Below are positions 30,083 through 32,304 of a stretch of DNA of 32,304 bases, piece by piece. Under the pieces are notes generated by a model. The model ran no database searches. It was not told where the DNA came from and saw only the letters and a list, made by a program, of their open reading frames with translations. Source of the stretch: Klebsormidium nitens (Eukaryota; Streptophyta; Klebsormidiophyceae; Klebsormidiales; Klebsormidiaceae); the NCBI GenBank assembly GCA_000708835.1, contig DF237498.1:28929-61232 (forward strand), written 5' to 3'. Within the stretch, counting starts at the first letter, position 1; each line of letters opens with the position of its first letter. Made by a program: the position numbers and the translations under genes.

Positions 30083-32304
30083 CTACAGAAAATCAGAAAG
30101 TTGATCGATCTTAGACGACAGGGCCAGCTCGCTCTCGGCCGTTATGTTACTATGCAACTTTATCACCCAAGACCTCTTAACACAACGGAGCCGCCTCCAA
30201 AAGGTCACCCAAACGTACTCCGAGGCTTGGACCGCTTGCCACAAAGTACGTGCTAACTGAAAGAGGATGCTAAGCAGAGACAAGCTGATCGACATGACGA
30301 AGAGGTTCTGGTCGACGTAGTATCGATTGGCCCTCGAACTGCCAAGCAGATAGACGACAGTCTGGAAGATGGCCTGTGGCACCGTACGCAACAAGAGCTC
30401 GATCAAGGAGCGCGAGTCAAACCAAAGGTCCAGACTATAAACGTTCTTTCCGACAACCGGATGGAAGCCAAGCTTGTCAAGGAAGGCAACGATGTCGAGG
30501 AAAAGGACGGCCGGGATGCCCAGGGGCCAAACGACTAGCAACACTGCCCACTGCAGGGGGTTAAGAGCGCGCCGGGGGAAAGTTTCCCCTACGTCCATCT
30601 GCGGAGGAGGCCATATCCACTTGAGCCCCAGATTCCACGCTCCGGGGAGAAGATCACCGGAGACCCAGCCCTCGGAAATGGACAGGGTCCCGATGACATA
30701 GGGGGCGATGATGCAACCTAGGAACACCCACTGTGGCCAGGCTCTCCACACATCAAGGAGGACGCGGATGTCTGTGTAGAAGTCATACCAGACGACGGCG
30801 GACCCAACGATGCCGAGAAGGTAAAGAACCATGTCAATCAACATGCTCCTCTTGCCCTGTGATCCCACCCTACCCCACACGCTTCGACAACGAGCAAGGG
30901 CCCAAGCGGTAAAAACTTCTGCTATTAAGGAAGCACCAAAGGTCGCATACATGACGGCCACGACCGTCGGGGCCTCCGGATTGCTGCAAAGATTTCCAGT
31001 TGCGGAATGGACCAGGGATGCACCAACCCCTGTTGTATACGATTTACCACCGGGACCCAGAACAATTTTGTCGACAAAGGTCGGGTCCGTCAGGTTGTAT
31101 ACGCGACCATCGATGCTTAGAGAGCTGTTGAAAAGCCCGCCGTTCCTTAACTGCTCCGTTACTATCCCCTCGACGAAAACTGAGACTCTGCCCAGGCAGA
31201 TCTCCCGCTTAGTGCCACTGGACAACTCGGCTCCAGTGCCTTGTAGATCGACCACACAGCCCTCGCTGCACCAACCCCCAAACTTTATAGTCTTAAGAGC
31301 CGGGTTCAAGCCAGTCAGATTTACCACTTTGCAAACTGGAGGGGCGAATGAAAGGTCGAGAACCTCTGTGGATTGATTAGGAAACGCTATATGGAGAACT
31401 GAGAGCTTTCTACTCTGTCCCACCCATGATGGAGGTGAGCATGGAAGGCCCATCAGATTGAGCGATTGAAAGGGTGTACCAACATAATTGCAGGCTATCC
31501 CTGTCGTCTCAAGACGCAGGTTTTGTAGAACTGACAGGTTGCCAAGGCTTGCGGGGATGGGGCCAGAAAGCTTGTTGTTGGAGAGGTCGAGCTCGGCAAG
31601 GTCGGTCAGGCTCCCGAGCTCTGGGGGTATGGAGCCGGAGAGATCGTTTGAGGAGAGGTCGAGGGTGTTTAGGTTGGTCAGGCGGCCGAGCTCGGAAGGG
31701 ATGGAGCCGGATAGGTTGTTATTGTAGAATCGGAGAACTTCTAGGCTGCTCAGGCTGCCAAGCTTGTGGGGGATGGAGCCGGAGAGGTTGTTGTTGTAAA
31801 GGTTGAAGTCAGTCAGGCTGGTCAGGCTGCCAAGTTCAGGGGGAATAGGGCCCGAGAGGTTGTTACTATAGAGATCGAGGAAAGTGATTTTTGTCAGGCT
31901 GCCGAGCTCAAGGGGGATGGGGCCGGACAGGTTGTTGGAGAAGAGGTAGAGGCTTTCTAGGCTGGTCAAGCTGCCGAGCTCGCGGGGAATTGGGCCGGAC
32001 AGGCTGTTGTTGTAGAGATCGATAAAGTGGAGTTTGGTCAGGCTGCCGAGCTCGGGTGGAATGGAGCCGGAGAGGTTGTTGGAGTTCAAATAGAGGTCGG
32101 TCAGCTTGGTCAGGCTGCCGAGCTCGATGGGAATAGAGCCGGAGAGGTCATTGATGGACAGGTCCAAGTACGACAAGTTGGTCAGGCTGCGGAGCTCTGG
32201 GGGGATTTGACCAGAGAGGCTCTTGTTCCGGAGATCGATGTGGTATTGAATGCCATTGTTTTGTCCCGAACGGGAACCATTGACAATCTCCTCTAGTGTT
32301 GTTG
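30083..32304 (-). CDS. LRR protein fused to XK-related-like membrane domain (5' partial)
   Basis: The frame is open from the window edge at 32304 down to TAG at 30083-30085, about 740 residues without an intron. The true start is outside. The first ~280 residues contain about ten 24-residue plant-type repeats (LxxNNLSGSIPxELGSLTxL). Next comes a Cys-containing region of about 150 residues (CNYVGTPFQSLNLMGLPCSP; GGWCSEGCVVDLQG). Then come about six hydrophobic spans between 30980 and 30245, among them YATFGASLIAEVFTAW, LYLLGIVGSAVVWYDFYTDI and LLLRTVPQAIFQTVVYLLG. The words DFYTDI and LRTVPQAIFQ are like XK-related (XKR) proteins, some of which are lipid scramblases. There is no kinase domain. 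The LRR part should face outside and might gate or target the membrane domain; this is inference. Confidence is high for LRR and moderate for XKR. Confidence 0.8.
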   Translation of the reverse strand, partial: TTLEEIVNGSRSGQNNGIQYHIDLRNKSLSGQIPPELRSLTNLSYLDLSINDLSGSIPIELGSLTKLTDLYLNSNNLSGSIPPELGSLTKLHFIDLYNNSLSGPIPRELGSLTSLESLYLFSNNLSGPIPLELGSLTKITFLDLYSNNLSGPIPPELGSLTSLTDFNLYNNNLSGSIPHKLGSLSSLEVLRFYNNNLSGSIPSELGRLTNLNTLDLSSNDLSGSIPPELGSLTDLAELDLSNNKLSGPIPASLGNLSVLQNLRLETTGIACNYVGTPFQSLNLMGLPCSPPSWVGQSRKLSVLHIAFPNQSTEVLDLSFAPPVCKVVNLTGLNPALKTIKFGGWCSEGCVVDLQGTGAELSSGTKREICLGRVSVFVEGIVTEQLRNGGLFNSSLSIDGRVYNLTDPTFVDKIVLGPGGKSYTTGVGASLVHSATGNLCSNPEAPTVVAVMYATFGASLIAEVFTAWALARCRSVWGRVGSQGKRSMLIDMVLYLLGIVGSAVVWYDFYTDIRVLLDVWRAWPQWVFLGCIIAPYVIGTLSISEGWVSGDLLPGAWNLGLKWIWPPPQMDVGETFPRRALNPLQWAVLLVVWPLGIPAVLFLDIVAFLDKLGFHPVVGKNVYSLDLWFDSRSLIELLLRTVPQAIFQTVVYLLGSSRANRYYVDQNLFVMSISLSLLSILFQLARTLWQAVQASEYVWVTFWRRLRCVKRSWVIKLHSNITAESELALSSKIDQLSDFL

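Noticed and set aside
30831-31376. Plus-strand ORFs opposite the LRR/XKR gene
   Set aside because: These are antisense shadows. The minus strand has unmistakable LRR periodicity and an unbroken frame of more than 2.2 kb.
30083-32304. LRR receptor-like kinase
   Set aside because: There is no kinase motif (no GxGxxG, HRD or DFG) after the repeats. The C-terminal part is multi-pass membrane sequence.

Overview
The window looks like nuclear DNA of a streptophyte (charophyte-grade) green alga. The evidence is GC-rich exons with GT-AG introns, a nine-exon plant-type ISS1/VAS1 aminotransferase, and a plant-style LSGxIP leucine-rich-repeat protein. Naming a genus such as Klebsormidium would be a guess. 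All gene models come from reading frames, splice consensus and remembered family motifs. Nothing was searched or computed.

Layout, left to right. 1-1117: two non-autonomous inverted-repeat elements, one with a clear 5-bp target-site duplication. 1118-7743 (+): a multi-exon membrane-protein gene whose last three exons fit together in phase and resemble a GIDE/BAM (MULAN/SP1-like) domain without a RING. The intron before each of these exons carries a tandem array of copies of that exon's own 3' splice site and first ~55-75 coding bases (7, 7 and 3 copies). Most units are ~132-152 bp, and ~165-171 bp in the last array. 8487-14608 (-): a complete aromatic/methionine aminotransferase gene (9 exons, 475 aa, one GC-AG intron, a presumed organellar leader). 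14609-16470: mostly unexplained sequence with weak exon candidates.

16471-25089 (+): the most unusual gene. Its exons are collinear and in phase. They encode a ubiquitin-like domain, a long acidic low-complexity linker, a PrimPol-type archaeo-eukaryotic primase, and a herpesvirus UL9-type (origin-binding-protein) superfamily 2 helicase with a reading-frame break near its C-terminal part. One intron holds an intact antisense ORF resembling a phage/bacterial small-protein family. The introns and the 3' flank hold at least eight ~72-bp hairpin elements that I see nowhere else in the window. This suggests a virus- or mobile-element-derived replication gene that has taken on spliceosomal introns. 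25.3-26.3 kb: tandem repeats. 26422-27599 (+): a two-exon protein with a C2HC-like finger and an HPD J-domain signature. 27702-28217 (+): a small gene whose pattern is faintly like uncharacterised large-DNA-virus proteins. 28218-30082: no convincing gene. 30083-32304 (-, 5' end outside the window): an LRR ectodomain fused to a multi-pass XK-related-like membrane domain.

The housekeeping gene (aminotransferase) and the two membrane-protein genes appear to be ordinary host genes. The 16.2-25.7 kb block, possibly out to 28.2 kb, has the character of an inserted and domesticating or decaying replication module.
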